Assembly: GCF_001557535.2 (NCBI RefSeq)
Contig: NZ_CP014307.1
Location: forward strand, 682,001-746,000
Source of the DNA: Burkholderia sp. PAMC 26561
Lineage (GTDB): Bacteria; Pseudomonadota; Gammaproteobacteria; Burkholderiales; Burkholderiaceae
DNA: 64,000 nt
Reading direction: 5' to 3'
Positions 36,999 to 45,348 of the stretch are shown piece after piece. The notes below the pieces were generated by a model. It was not told the DNA's origin. It saw only the letters and a program-made list of their open reading frames with translations, and searched no databases. Each line of letters starts with the position of its first letter. Within the stretch, counting starts at the first letter, position 1. Both the position numbers and the translations under genes were made by a program.

Positions 36999-37322
36999 CT
37001 ATCGCTTCGTGGAGCTTCGCCGGGTTCGTTCGTAGAAGCCGGGCGGCTTGGTCCTCACCCAGTCGACGAACTTGCGGACATCGTCATTGGCGAGCAACGC
37101 CTGGACGGTCGAATATTCCTTCGCGAGCTGACCTTCGCTAAAAAGCGCGTGCAATTGCCTGTGGCAGACCCGATGCAGCACCGCGACGTCCTTGCCCCCC
37201 TTCGACTTGGGCACGAGGTGATGTTCGTCGCGCTGGCTTGCCGGAACCGCCCGGCCGCATAGCGCGCAGGATCCATCGGCGGCGGGTGGTTTGTACCAGG
37301 GCTCGGGGACGCGTTTTGCCAT
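36999..37322 (-). CDS. HNH-type small nuclease-like protein
   Basis: A 107-residue protein with zinc-binding CALC (Cys19, Cys22), the DEHHLVPKSKGG core (His34, His35) and VCHRQLH (Cys53, His54, His58), the pattern of an HNH endonuclease. It is compact, lacks other domains and starts with ATG 37322. It sits alone between a lipoprotein gene and a LysR gene, so its role (repair, processing or a remnant of a larger element) is unknown. Confidence 0.85.
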   Translation of the reverse strand: MAKRVPEPWYKPPAADGSCALCGRAVPASQRDEHHLVPKSKGGKDVAVLHRVCHRQLHALFSEGQLAKEYSTVQALLANDDVRKFVDWVRTKPPGFYERTRRSSTKR

Positions 37323-37335
37323 AGCGGAAAATTAT

Positions 37336-38250
37336 TTACGCCCGTTCCAGATACCTCGAAAGCCCCGCCCGCGTTAGCGCAGCCTCGCCTTCCACCCACT
37401 TGGCAAACTCGCTCAATACCTTCGATGCCGCCGGGCGTTCCGGATAAATCAGGTAATACGAAGCTCCGCTCGGCACGCAAAGCGAAAACGGCGTGACGAT
37501 CCGTTGCGCGAGCAAATCCTCTTCGATCAACGACAAATCCCCGATCGTCACGCCCAAGCCCTGCATCGCTGATGAAATCGCAAGGTCGAGCGTGTCGAAG
37601 TGCTGCGCTTTCGCCGACGGCAATCCACGATACCCATAAGCTGCAAGCCACCTCAGCCAGTCGCGCCGGTCGCGTGTGGGATGCAGCAGGGTTTGTTCGG
37701 CGAGGTCGTCCGGCGTGATGTCTCGCGTCACGCGCTTGAGCAAACCAGGCGCGCAGACGGGCGTCAGGACTTCGTCGAAGAGATGATGCGAACTCACGCC
37801 CTTCAGCGCCGGCTGACCGAAAACGATGGCGGCATCGAATTGCTCGGCGTTGAATTCCACCCCATGGGACACCGCCGCCGTCACCTCGATCACCAGTTCC
37901 GGCCTCTCGTTCTGCAGACGGATCACGCGCGGCAAGATCCAGCGCATGGCGCACGTCGGGCATTTCACGCGCAAGGTGCCTGACTGCGCGCCGCTGCGCT
38001 CGAGCGCTTCGGTGATCTGCGCAAGCGCCTGCTGCACAGGCGCGAGCAGCATGGCGCCGTTCGGCGTGAGCGCCAGGCCGCGCGGCTGGCGCACGAAGAG
38101 CGCATACCCCAGATGCGCCTCCAGCCCGGAAATTTGCCGGCTGACGGCGCCTTGCGTGACATTGAGCAGATCGGCGGCGCGCGTAAAGTTGAGGCGCTGC
38201 GCAACGACGGCAAACGTCTTCAGGACATCGAGAGAAGGCAGCGGTTTCAT
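37336..38250 (-). CDS. LysR family regulator (GcvA-like)
   Basis: A 304-residue LysR protein. The helix-turn-helix lies at about residues 7-65 (FTRAADLLNVTQGAVSRQI), and the effector domain has the CPTCAMRWILPR segment and GLGVTIGD loop of GcvA-like members. It is divergent from an aminotransferase gene with 123 bases between, where a GACAA-N8-TTGTC repeat (38293-38310) is a possible site. It probably controls the aminotransferase and the amino acid binding protein gene. ATG 38250 starts the normal N-terminus. Confidence 0.93.
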   Translation of the reverse strand: MKPLPSLDVLKTFAVVAQRLNFTRAADLLNVTQGAVSRQISGLEAHLGYALFVRQPRGLALTPNGAMLLAPVQQALAQITEALERSGAQSGTLRVKCPTCAMRWILPRVIRLQNERPELVIEVTAAVSHGVEFNAEQFDAAIVFGQPALKGVSSHHLFDEVLTPVCAPGLLKRVTRDITPDDLAEQTLLHPTRDRRDWLRWLAAYGYRGLPSAKAQHFDTLDLAISSAMQGLGVTIGDLSLIEEDLLAQRIVTPFSLCVPSGASYYLIYPERPAASKVLSEFAKWVEGEAALTRAGLSRYLERA

Positions 38251-38373
38251 TGGGGAACCTTGTGAGCCATGAGCGGCAGGCATGGCTAGTATGACAAACT
38301 TTCGATTGTCGGCGGTTAATGACTGCTGTCGAATGATCGTCGGTATATGAATTCAGTCTTACGGAGATTTGTC

Positions 38374-39528
38374 GTGAAAAGTGCCTGGACCCCTCAATCG
38401 AAGCTGCCCGCTGTCGGCACGACCATTTTTACCGTGATCGGCCAGCTTGCCGAGGAACATCACGCGCTGAATCTCTCGCAAGGCGCACCGAACTTCGCGC
38501 CCGATCCGAAGCTCGTGGAAAGCGCCGCGCGAGCCATGCGCGCGGGGCATAACCAGTACGCGCCCATGTCCGGCGTTCACGCGCTGCGCGACGCGCTCGC
38601 GCTGAAAACGCAAAAGCTCTACGGCGCGAGCTACGATCCGGCAAGCGAAATCACCGTGGTCGCGAGCGCGAGCGAAGGCCTGTACGCAACCATCAGCGCG
38701 CTCGTGCATCCCGGCGACGAAGTCATCTACTTCGAACCTTCCTTCGACAGCTACGGCCCGATCGTCCAGTTGCAGGGCGCGACGCCCGTTGCGATCAAAC
38801 TTTCGCCGGTGGATTTTCACATCGACTGGGACGAAGTTCAGGCCGCCGTCACGCCGCGCACGCGCATGATCATCGTCAATTCGCCGCATAATCCGTCGGG
38901 CAGCGCGTTCACGAGTGTGGATATCGAGCGCCTCACCGCGCTTACGCGTGACTCGAAGATCATCGTGTTGTCGGACGAAGTGTATGAGCACGTGGTCTTC
39001 GACGGCGCCCTGCATCACAGCATGGCGCGTTATCCGGCACTGGCCGAGCGCAGCGTGATCGTGTCGTCGTTCGGCAAGTCGTATCACGTGACCGGGTGGC
39101 GCGTCGGCTTCACGCTCGCCCCGGCGGAACTGACCAACGAGATCCGCAAGGTCCATCAGTTCATGACATTTTCCGCCGATACCCCCATGCAGATCGCGTT
39201 CGCCGAAGCACTCGGCGACGAATCGAGCTATCTGGGCCTCGGCGCGTTCTATCAAAAGAAACGCGACTTGCTGGCCGAGTCGCTTGCCGGTTCGCGTTTC
39301 GAACTGCTGCCGAGCGCGGGCAGCTTTTTCCTGCTGGCCCGCTTCGGTGCGTTCTCCGATGAAACCGACAGCGACTTCGTGCTGCGCCTGATCCGTGAAA
39401 CGCGTGTCGCTACAATCCCGCTATCCGCGTTCTACACCGACGGCACCGACAACCGCATCATCCGCCTGAGCTTCGCGAAGGACGACGACACGTTGCGCGA
39501 AGGCGCGCGCCGTTTGTGCGCGGTTTGA
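38374..39528 (+). CDS. Pyridoxal phosphate-dependent aminotransferase (YbdL/methionine aminotransferase-like), GTG start
   Basis: A 384-residue class I/II aminotransferase. The PLP lysine is Lys235 in SFGKSYHVTGWRVG; NSPHNPSGS near residue 169 and the C-terminal arginine in IRLSF complete the site. Closest in pattern to YbdL-type enzymes, which act on methionine and aromatic residues. GTG 38374 is preferred because GGAG lies seven bases upstream; the ATG at 38347 has no good ribosome binding site. Followed 31 bases later by an amino acid binding protein gene, so an amino acid use unit under LysR control is inferred. Confidence 0.9.
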   Translation: MKSAWTPQSKLPAVGTTIFTVIGQLAEEHHALNLSQGAPNFAPDPKLVESAARAMRAGHNQYAPMSGVHALRDALALKTQKLYGASYDPASEITVVASASEGLYATISALVHPGDEVIYFEPSFDSYGPIVQLQGATPVAIKLSPVDFHIDWDEVQAAVTPRTRMIIVNSPHNPSGSAFTSVDIERLTALTRDSKIIVLSDEVYEHVVFDGALHHSMARYPALAERSVIVSSFGKSYHVTGWRVGFTLAPAELTNEIRKVHQFMTFSADTPMQIAFAEALGDESSYLGLGAFYQKKRDLLAESLAGSRFELLPSAGSFFLLARFGAFSDETDSDFVLRLIRETRVATIPLSAFYTDGTDNRIIRLSFAKDDDTLREGARRLCAV

Positions 39529-39559
39529 ATTCATCGATACTCAAAGGGAGATACATCAT

Positions 39560-40357
39560 ATGAAGAAGCGCCTTCACGCACTGGCCGGCGCCATGCTGGT
39601 TGCGGCATCGTTGTGCACGACGGCAACCGCTTTCGCCGCCGATTCCGACACGCTGCGCTACGGCATCGAGGCGCAATATCCGCCGTTCGAATCGAAGTCG
39701 GCATCGGGTGAATTGCAGGGACTGGATATTGATATCGGCAACGCTGTGTGTGCCGCGGCCAAGATGAAATGCGCGTGGGTCGAGACCTCGTTCGACGGCC
39801 TGATTCCCGCGCTGCAAGGCCGCAAGTTCGACGCCATCAACTCCGCGATGAACGCCACCGATCAACGCCGCCAGGCCATCGACTTCACAAGTATCGTGTA
39901 TCACGTGCCGACGCAACTGATCGCCAAGACGGGTAGCGGCCTCACGCCCACGCCTGAGTCGCTGAAGGGCAAGAACATCGGCGTGCTGGCGGGGTCGGTT
40001 CAGGAGACGTTTGCGAAGGCGCATTGGGCGAATGCGGGCGTGAACGTGGTGGCGTACCAGGACCAGAACCAGGCTTATACGGACCTGAAGGCCGGGCGTC
40101 TGGACGGCACGCTCGTGATGTCGGCTGCGGGTCAATCGGGCTTTTTATCGAAACCGGATGGCGCGGGTTACGCATTCGCGGGCGGTCCCGTGCACGATGA
40201 AAAAATCCTGGGCAGCGGCATTGCGTTCGGCATCCGCAAGGGCGACAAGGCGCTGAAGCAACGCCTGGACACAGCCATCGCGAAGTTGCAAGCTGACGGA
40301 ACTATCGCCAGGGCAGCAAAGAAACATCTCGGCGATATCGACGTGTCGGTTAAATGA
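39560..40357 (+). CDS. Amino acid ABC transporter binding protein (Lys/Arg/Orn-type)
   Basis: A 265-residue periplasmic protein with a signal peptide (residues 1-26, ending AFAA). The family-3 solute-binding fold is clear: LRYGIEAQYPPFESK at the mature start, LQGLDIDIGNAVC, the hinge strand and AGSVQETFAK. It probably binds a basic or polar amino acid. It follows the aminotransferase gene closely but no permease or ATPase is adjacent. AAAGGGAG lies before ATG 39560. Confidence 0.92.
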   Translation: MKKRLHALAGAMLVAASLCTTATAFAADSDTLRYGIEAQYPPFESKSASGELQGLDIDIGNAVCAAAKMKCAWVETSFDGLIPALQGRKFDAINSAMNATDQRRQAIDFTSIVYHVPTQLIAKTGSGLTPTPESLKGKNIGVLAGSVQETFAKAHWANAGVNVVAYQDQNQAYTDLKAGRLDGTLVMSAAGQSGFLSKPDGAGYAFAGGPVHDEKILGSGIAFGIRKGDKALKQRLDTAIAKLQADGTIARAAKKHLGDIDVSVK

Positions 40358-40523
40358 AAGCGTTTCGGATCTGAATGAAAGTATTGTGGTCAGCGCGGTT
40401 TATTGAACGCTGGCACACTAGCGGCAATTCGTTGCTATGACATTCATTGTCGTAGCATCCATTGATGCTTTAGCACCGCCGGCCGCATGGGTTCTCCGTG
40501 TGGCCGCTTTATCTGGATCTGCC

Positions 40524-42098
40524 ATGAGCACTGCGCCTGCTGCCGCACCCGCTGCGCCTGCCCCGCCTGAACCTCTCAAAGGCGGGCAACTTGTCCTTGC
40601 GACCGTCGCCGTGGCCCTTGCCACGTTCATGAATGTGCTCGATTCATCGATTGCGAACGTCGCCATTCCGACCATATCCGGCAATCTGGGCGTGTCCGTG
40701 GACGAAGGCACGTGGGTCGTCACCGTGTTTGCCGCGGCCAATGCGGTATCGATTCCGCTGACCGGCTGGCTGACCCAGCGCATCGGGCAGATCAAGTTGT
40801 TTGTCGGCGCGATTATTTTATTCGTGATCTCTTCGTGGCTTTGCGGACTCGCGCCGACACTGCCGATCCTGCTCGCCGCCCGCGTGTTGCAAGGCGCCGT
40901 TGCCGGGCCGCTGATTCCGCTTTCGCAAGCCATCTTGCTGGGCTCTTATCCAAAGGAGAAAGCGTCCATGGCGCTTTCCCTCTGGGCGATGACCGCGGTG
41001 GTCGGCCCCATTGCGGGTCCGGCGTTAGGCGGCTGGATCACCGACAGTTACTCGTGGTCGTGGATCTTTTATATCAACATCCCGGTGGGATTATTCGCCG
41101 CAAGCGTGACGTGGTTCATCTACCGCAAACGTGAATCGGCGACGCGCAAAGCGCCTATCGATACGGTCGGATTGATGCTGCTGATCGCATGGGTGGCATG
41201 CCTGCAGATCATGCTCGACAAAGGCCGCGACCTCGACTGGTTTTCATCGCCGCTGGTCGTCTGGCTCGGGATCATCGCGATAATCGCGTTCGCGTTCTTC
41301 GTGGTCTGGGAATTGACCGAAAAAAATCCCGTGGTGGATCTGCGTTTGTTCGCGGGACGCAATTTCTTTGGCGGCACGGTTGCCATTTCCGTGGCGTATG
41401 GCGTGTTCTTCGGTAACCTCGTTTTGCTGCCGCAATGGATGCAGCAGTACCTGAATTACCGTTCCGTGGACGCCGGGCTCGTCACCGCACCTTTGGGCAT
41501 TTTCGCGGTGATTCTCGCCCCGGTCATGGGCAAGGTATTGCCGCGCACCGACGCACGCGTGGTCGCGACCATGGCGTTTGTCGGCTTCGCGATCGTGTTT
41601 TATATGCGCTCGAAGTACGTGATCGAAATCGATACATGGCATCTGGTTCTGCCCACGCTGTTGCAGGGCATTCCAATGGCGCTGTTCTTCGTGCCGCTGA
41701 CGTCGATCATCTTGTCGGGATTGCCGCCTTCCAAGATTCCGGCGGCGGCGGGTTTATCGAATTTCGCCCGGGTTTTTTGCGGCGCCGTAGGCACGTCGTT
41801 GTGCGGTAACGCGTGGACCGACCGGATTGCCCTTCATCACGAACGGCTGACCGAGCAGGCGAATGCCAATAATCCGGCCTTCATGGCGTCGCTTCAGGCT
41901 TCGCAGAACACATTGCATGTCAACGAAGCCCAGGCGCGTGGATTGTTCGACTTCACCGTGAACACCCAGGCCGCGATGATGGGACTCAACGACATCTTCT
42001 TTGCGTCCGCGGTGATCTTCATCCTGATCATTCCGCTGATCTGGATCACCAAGCGCGCGAAAGGCGGCGGTGGTGGCGCGGCGGCCGGCGCGCATTGA
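40524..42098 (+). CDS. MFS drug exporter, DHA2 family (EmrB/QacA type)
   Basis: A 524-residue transporter with 14 predicted helices. NVLDSSIANVAIPTI in helix 1 and the WVVTVFAAANAVSIPLTGWLTQRIG region match EmrB motifs. It exports hydrophobic compounds using the proton gradient. No EmrA-type adaptor is next to it. The ATG at 40524 is chosen because it begins just before the hydrophilic N-terminus; an ATG 29 codons upstream is less plausible. Convergent with a second DHA2 exporter. Confidence 0.9.
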   Translation: MSTAPAAAPAAPAPPEPLKGGQLVLATVAVALATFMNVLDSSIANVAIPTISGNLGVSVDEGTWVVTVFAAANAVSIPLTGWLTQRIGQIKLFVGAIILFVISSWLCGLAPTLPILLAARVLQGAVAGPLIPLSQAILLGSYPKEKASMALSLWAMTAVVGPIAGPALGGWITDSYSWSWIFYINIPVGLFAASVTWFIYRKRESATRKAPIDTVGLMLLIAWVACLQIMLDKGRDLDWFSSPLVVWLGIIAIIAFAFFVVWELTEKNPVVDLRLFAGRNFFGGTVAISVAYGVFFGNLVLLPQWMQQYLNYRSVDAGLVTAPLGIFAVILAPVMGKVLPRTDARVVATMAFVGFAIVFYMRSKYVIEIDTWHLVLPTLLQGIPMALFFVPLTSIILSGLPPSKIPAAAGLSNFARVFCGAVGTSLCGNAWTDRIALHHERLTEQANANNPAFMASLQASQNTLHVNEAQARGLFDFTVNTQAAMMGLNDIFFASAVIFILIIPLIWITKRAKGGGGGAAAGAH

Positions 42099-42108
42099 GG
42101 TTTGAGAT

Positions 42109-42146
42109 AGGGCTCGTTGATCCATAACGAGCCCTGCTACTTTTTA
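42109..42146. terminator. Shared terminator of the two convergent exporters
   Basis: AGGGCTCGTT and AACGAGCCCT form a perfect 10-bp stem with a 7-base loop, followed on the plus strand by GCTACTTTTTAAA. It overlaps the 3' end of the leftward gene region and fits termination of the rightward exporter best. Confidence 0.75.
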
Positions 42147-43714
42147 AACGTGATGTGCGAAACCCGCCGCACCATCAGCACCGCCGACAAGGCAGCCACT
42201 GCAGTCAGCAGCACGCCTATATGAATCGATTGCACGAGAACTTCACGCGCGCTTTCGATCAGCGCCGGGCCGTCCAGTCCAACGGGCGCAAGATCGGCAA
42301 GAAGCTTGGAGCGCAAGGCTGTATCGATAAGAATGCGCGGATCGTTGAATCGCGGCAGCCACGCGGTACTTGCCGGCTCGCCCAACACGCGAAGCGTGCG
42401 CGTGATGACATCGCGATAATGATGCTGAACGATCGTCGCGACCACACTGGTTCCGAGCATCCCGCCGACCATGCGCGTGGATTGCAATAACGCCGTGGTA
42501 ATGCCGAACCGCTCGCGCCCGGCGATTTCCTGTCCGAATACATTCAGGTTGTTCAGGATGAAACCCAGTCCGACGCCGATGCCGGCCATCGGTATCTCGA
42601 TCCAGACATGCGGCGTCGATGCATTCGCAAACGAAAGCCCGATGCACGCAAACAACAGCAACGTAAAGCCGATGGAAAGGATCATGGTCGGCTTGCGCAA
42701 ATGAATCACGATCCGCGTGTTGATAAAGCTGCCAATCGCGATAAACATCGCAATCGGCGTGGCGAGCAACCCGGCTTGCTGCGGCGACAAACCAAAGCCG
42801 CCCTGCAACAATAACGGCGCGAAAAAGATCAGCGAAAACATCACGAATCCGGACAGCACGGACAGCGTGAACAGGGTCACAAGTTGCGGGTCCTTGAACA
42901 GATCGAGCGGAATGATCGGATGCGTCGCGCGGCGCTCGCACATCAATAACGCTGCGGCGCCGATCACCACGCATATCGCGAGAACGATGTTGCCGGTCGT
43001 CAGTCCGCTCTTCGGCACGCCTTCAATGAATGCCTGCAATCCGCCGAGAACGAGCGCCACGAGCGCCGCTCCCATCCAGTCGATTTTCACCGCGCCCTGA
43101 CGTGGCCGCCGATAGTTCGGCAAATGCGCCCAGATGAAATAAAACGCGGCGATGCCCACCGGCAAGTTGATGAGAAACGTGGAACGCCATCCCCAGTCCT
43201 CGCTCATCCAGCCGCCGAGCGACGGCCCCGCCGCCGTGCCAATGCCGTACGACGCCGCCATGACTACTTGCCAGCGCACGCGCAAACGGGCATCGGGGAA
43301 AAGATCGGGTATCGATGCAAACGCGGTACCCACCATCATGCCGCCGCCGACGCCCTGCAAGCCGCGCGCGATGACCAGGAACAACATGTCGTTCGCCACG
43401 CCGCATAGCACTGATGCCACCGTGAACGTGACCACCGCGGCGATCACGAAACGCTTGCGGCCGAAATAATCGCCAAGCCGACCGAACACCGGCACCGTCA
43501 CCACCGAAGCCAGCAGATACGCGCTCGCAATCCACGCGTAGTACTCGAAGCCATGCAGTTCCGCGACGATGGACGGCAACGCCGTACTCACCACGGTCTG
43601 GTCCAGTGCAACGAGCATGTTGACGAGACCGATGCCGAGCATCGCTAAGAGGGCGTTTCGAAAAGGAAGGGGTGATGCGGTATGCGGATCGGTACTGGCG
43701 GCGGCTTGGGACAC
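42137..43714 (-). CDS. MFS drug exporter, DHA2 family, GTG start
   Basis: A 525-residue, 14-helix transporter. MLVALDQTVVSTALPSI in helix 1, GRLGDYFGRKRF after helix 2 and RGLQGVGGGMM near helix 4 mark it as a multidrug exporter of the DHA2 family, not closely similar to the neighbour at 40524. GTG 43714 is the first start giving a complete N-terminus (SQAAASTDPH), though its ribosome binding site is weak. A promoter should lie in the 164 bases shared with uspA. Confidence 0.9.
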   Translation of the reverse strand: MSQAAASTDPHTASPLPFRNALLAMLGIGLVNMLVALDQTVVSTALPSIVAELHGFEYYAWIASAYLLASVVTVPVFGRLGDYFGRKRFVIAAVVTFTVASVLCGVANDMLFLVIARGLQGVGGGMMVGTAFASIPDLFPDARLRVRWQVVMAASYGIGTAAGPSLGGWMSEDWGWRSTFLINLPVGIAAFYFIWAHLPNYRRPRQGAVKIDWMGAALVALVLGGLQAFIEGVPKSGLTTGNIVLAICVVIGAAALLMCERRATHPIIPLDLFKDPQLVTLFTLSVLSGFVMFSLIFFAPLLLQGGFGLSPQQAGLLATPIAMFIAIGSFINTRIVIHLRKPTMILSIGFTLLLFACIGLSFANASTPHVWIEIPMAGIGVGLGFILNNLNVFGQEIAGRERFGITTALLQSTRMVGGMLGTSVVATIVQHHYRDVITRTLRVLGEPASTAWLPRFNDPRILIDTALRSKLLADLAPVGLDGPALIESAREVLVQSIHIGVLLTAVAALSAVLMVRRVSHITFKK

Positions 43715-43878
43715 GGGCAGAAAGTGGGCAGATGATCAAAGGCGAGGGGTGAATTGTATGCCGCCATTAAGTCTTCCTCCGCGTATCGGCGCCGCGACGG
43801 CGAGTGCAGAATGGAACGATCGGCAATAAATACAGTCGGACGATTGAAAGCCACGCTTAACCGCAGAAGGAGAATCGC

Positions 43879-44358
43879 ATGTTCACTCGAATAGTCGTCG
43901 CTATCGATGGCAGCCGTACTTCCAGCCGCGCATTTAATACCGCGCTCGAACTCGCCGTCACACATCACGCGGTGCTGCAGCCGTTCTACGTGATCGAAGA
44001 GGCCCCCATCTACTACGATGTCCCCGGCTACGATCCCTCGATCCTGCGTACCCAGCTTGCGGATCAAGGCGCCACGCTCGCCGCCGAAACCAACGCAGCG
44101 ATGAAACAGCGCGGGATGGAAGGCCAGGTCCTGGTGAGTGAAGCGTCGTCAGTGGAAGATGTGGCCGAGCTCGTTCTCAAGGCCGCGACCGCATTCAACG
44201 CCGACCTCCTCGTAATGGGCACGCACGGGCGCAAGGGATTCCAGCGGCTGATTCTTGGCAGCGTGGCGGAGCGGTGTCTCCGGCAGGCAACCCTGCCGGT
44301 GCTGCTGATTCCTTCGGCAGCGGGAGGCGAAGACGTCGCAGCTCAGGTCGCGGCTTAG
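43879..44358 (+). CDS. Universal stress protein UspA family
   Basis: A 159-residue single-domain universal stress protein. The ATP-binding signature GTHGRKGFQRLILGSVAE (about residues 114-131) has the G-x2-G-x9-GS pattern of the nucleotide-binding subgroup. GAAGGAGAATCGC precedes ATG 43879. Two genes of stress and oxygen sensing stand together here, since an FNR-type regulator follows after 155 bases; co-regulation at low oxygen is likely, as in other beta-proteobacteria. Confidence 0.95.
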   Translation: MFTRIVVAIDGSRTSSRAFNTALELAVTHHAVLQPFYVIEEAPIYYDVPGYDPSILRTQLADQGATLAAETNAAMKQRGMEGQVLVSEASSVEDVAELVLKAATAFNADLLVMGTHGRKGFQRLILGSVAERCLRQATLPVLLIPSAAGGEDVAAQVAA

Positions 44359-44439
44359 GCGTTGGAGCAGTCATGCGCGCGGGGCCCCGTGGCGCCGCGC
44401 CATTGCAACAAATTGTCCGCGACGTTCTGCCGCCGGATT

Positions 44440-44453
44440 TTGCATGGTATCAA
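44440..44453 (+). promoter_or_regulatory. Possible FNR box upstream of fnr
   Basis: TTGCATGGTATCAA matches TTGAT-N4-ATCAA at eight of ten positions and lies 60 bases before the FNR-type gene, so FNR autoregulation is possible. The left half-site is poor. Confidence 0.35.
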
Positions 44454-44513
44454 TGGGACAATTTTCCTTGTTACAGATCAAGGTTCTAAATTGTTCTTAT
44501 AGCCGAGCACGCC

Positions 44514-45248
44514 ATGCAGACCTTGCACGAGACTTCCGCATCAGCACATTCCGCCGGCCCGCGCCACGCCGCGCACTGTTCGACATGCTCGTTGCGGCAG
44601 TACTGCATGCCAGAAGGCCTGTCCGCCACCGATACCGACAAGCTGCAGTCGGTCATCGTCAATGCGCGCAACATCAGGCGCGGCGAAACGCTGTTCCGTA
44701 TCGGCGATACATTCGATGCGCTTTACGCCATTCGCTCCGGTTCACTCAAGACGGTCGTGACGAGCGCGAATGGCCGCGATCAGGTCATGGGTCTGCACCT
44801 GGGCGGCGACGCGCTGGGGCTGGAAGGTTTCGAGAACGGCCATCACGCGTGCCGCGCCGTAGCGCTGGAAGACAGTTCTGTCTGCGTCGTCCCCTTGTCC
44901 GCTTTCGAACGCGCGTGCCGCGAGACCATTGCCATTCAGCGGCGGCTGCTGCAGTTGCTCAGCCGTGAAGTCGTCCGCAAATCGACACAGACCGTAATTC
45001 TCGGCACCTTGCGCGCCGACGAACGTGTCGCCGCGCTGCTTCTCGACATCTCTTCGCGCCTCACGCGCCGCGGGTACGCCGGGAACGAATTCAACCTGCG
45101 TTTTACACGCGACGACATGGGCAGTTTTCTCGGCATCACGCTGGAAACCGTCAGCAGGACCCTCTCGCGTTTTCAGGCGAAAGGCCTGCTTCGCACAGAC
45201 GGCAAATTGATCCATATCCTCGACTTCGACGGACTGCGCGCCGTCTGA
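44514..45248 (+). CDS. fnr: FNR-type oxygen-sensing transcription factor
   Basis: A 244-residue Crp/Fnr protein. Cys22, Cys25, Cys31 and Cys113 match the four ligands of an oxygen-labile [4Fe-4S] cluster. A cyclic-nucleotide-binding-like beta barrel (about residues 40-150) precedes the long dimer helix and the helix-turn-helix (about 192-220) with the ETVSR recognition residues of true FNR proteins. It should activate genes under low oxygen. Its neighbour uspA is a typical FNR target. Often named anr, btr or fnrL in related bacteria. Confidence 0.93.
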   Translation: MQTLHETSASAHSAGPRHAAHCSTCSLRQYCMPEGLSATDTDKLQSVIVNARNIRRGETLFRIGDTFDALYAIRSGSLKTVVTSANGRDQVMGLHLGGDALGLEGFENGHHACRAVALEDSSVCVVPLSAFERACRETIAIQRRLLQLLSREVVRKSTQTVILGTLRADERVAALLLDISSRLTRRGYAGNEFNLRFTRDDMGSFLGITLETVSRTLSRFQAKGLLRTDGKLIHILDFDGLRAV

Positions 45249-45348
45249 AGAATACCGCTCATGCGGTTCACGGGCGGTTCAAGCAGGTCGGGCATGTCCT
45301 CTGCTACGATTTATCGTTTCGCACGGCCACTGCCCGGAGAAAAGAGCG

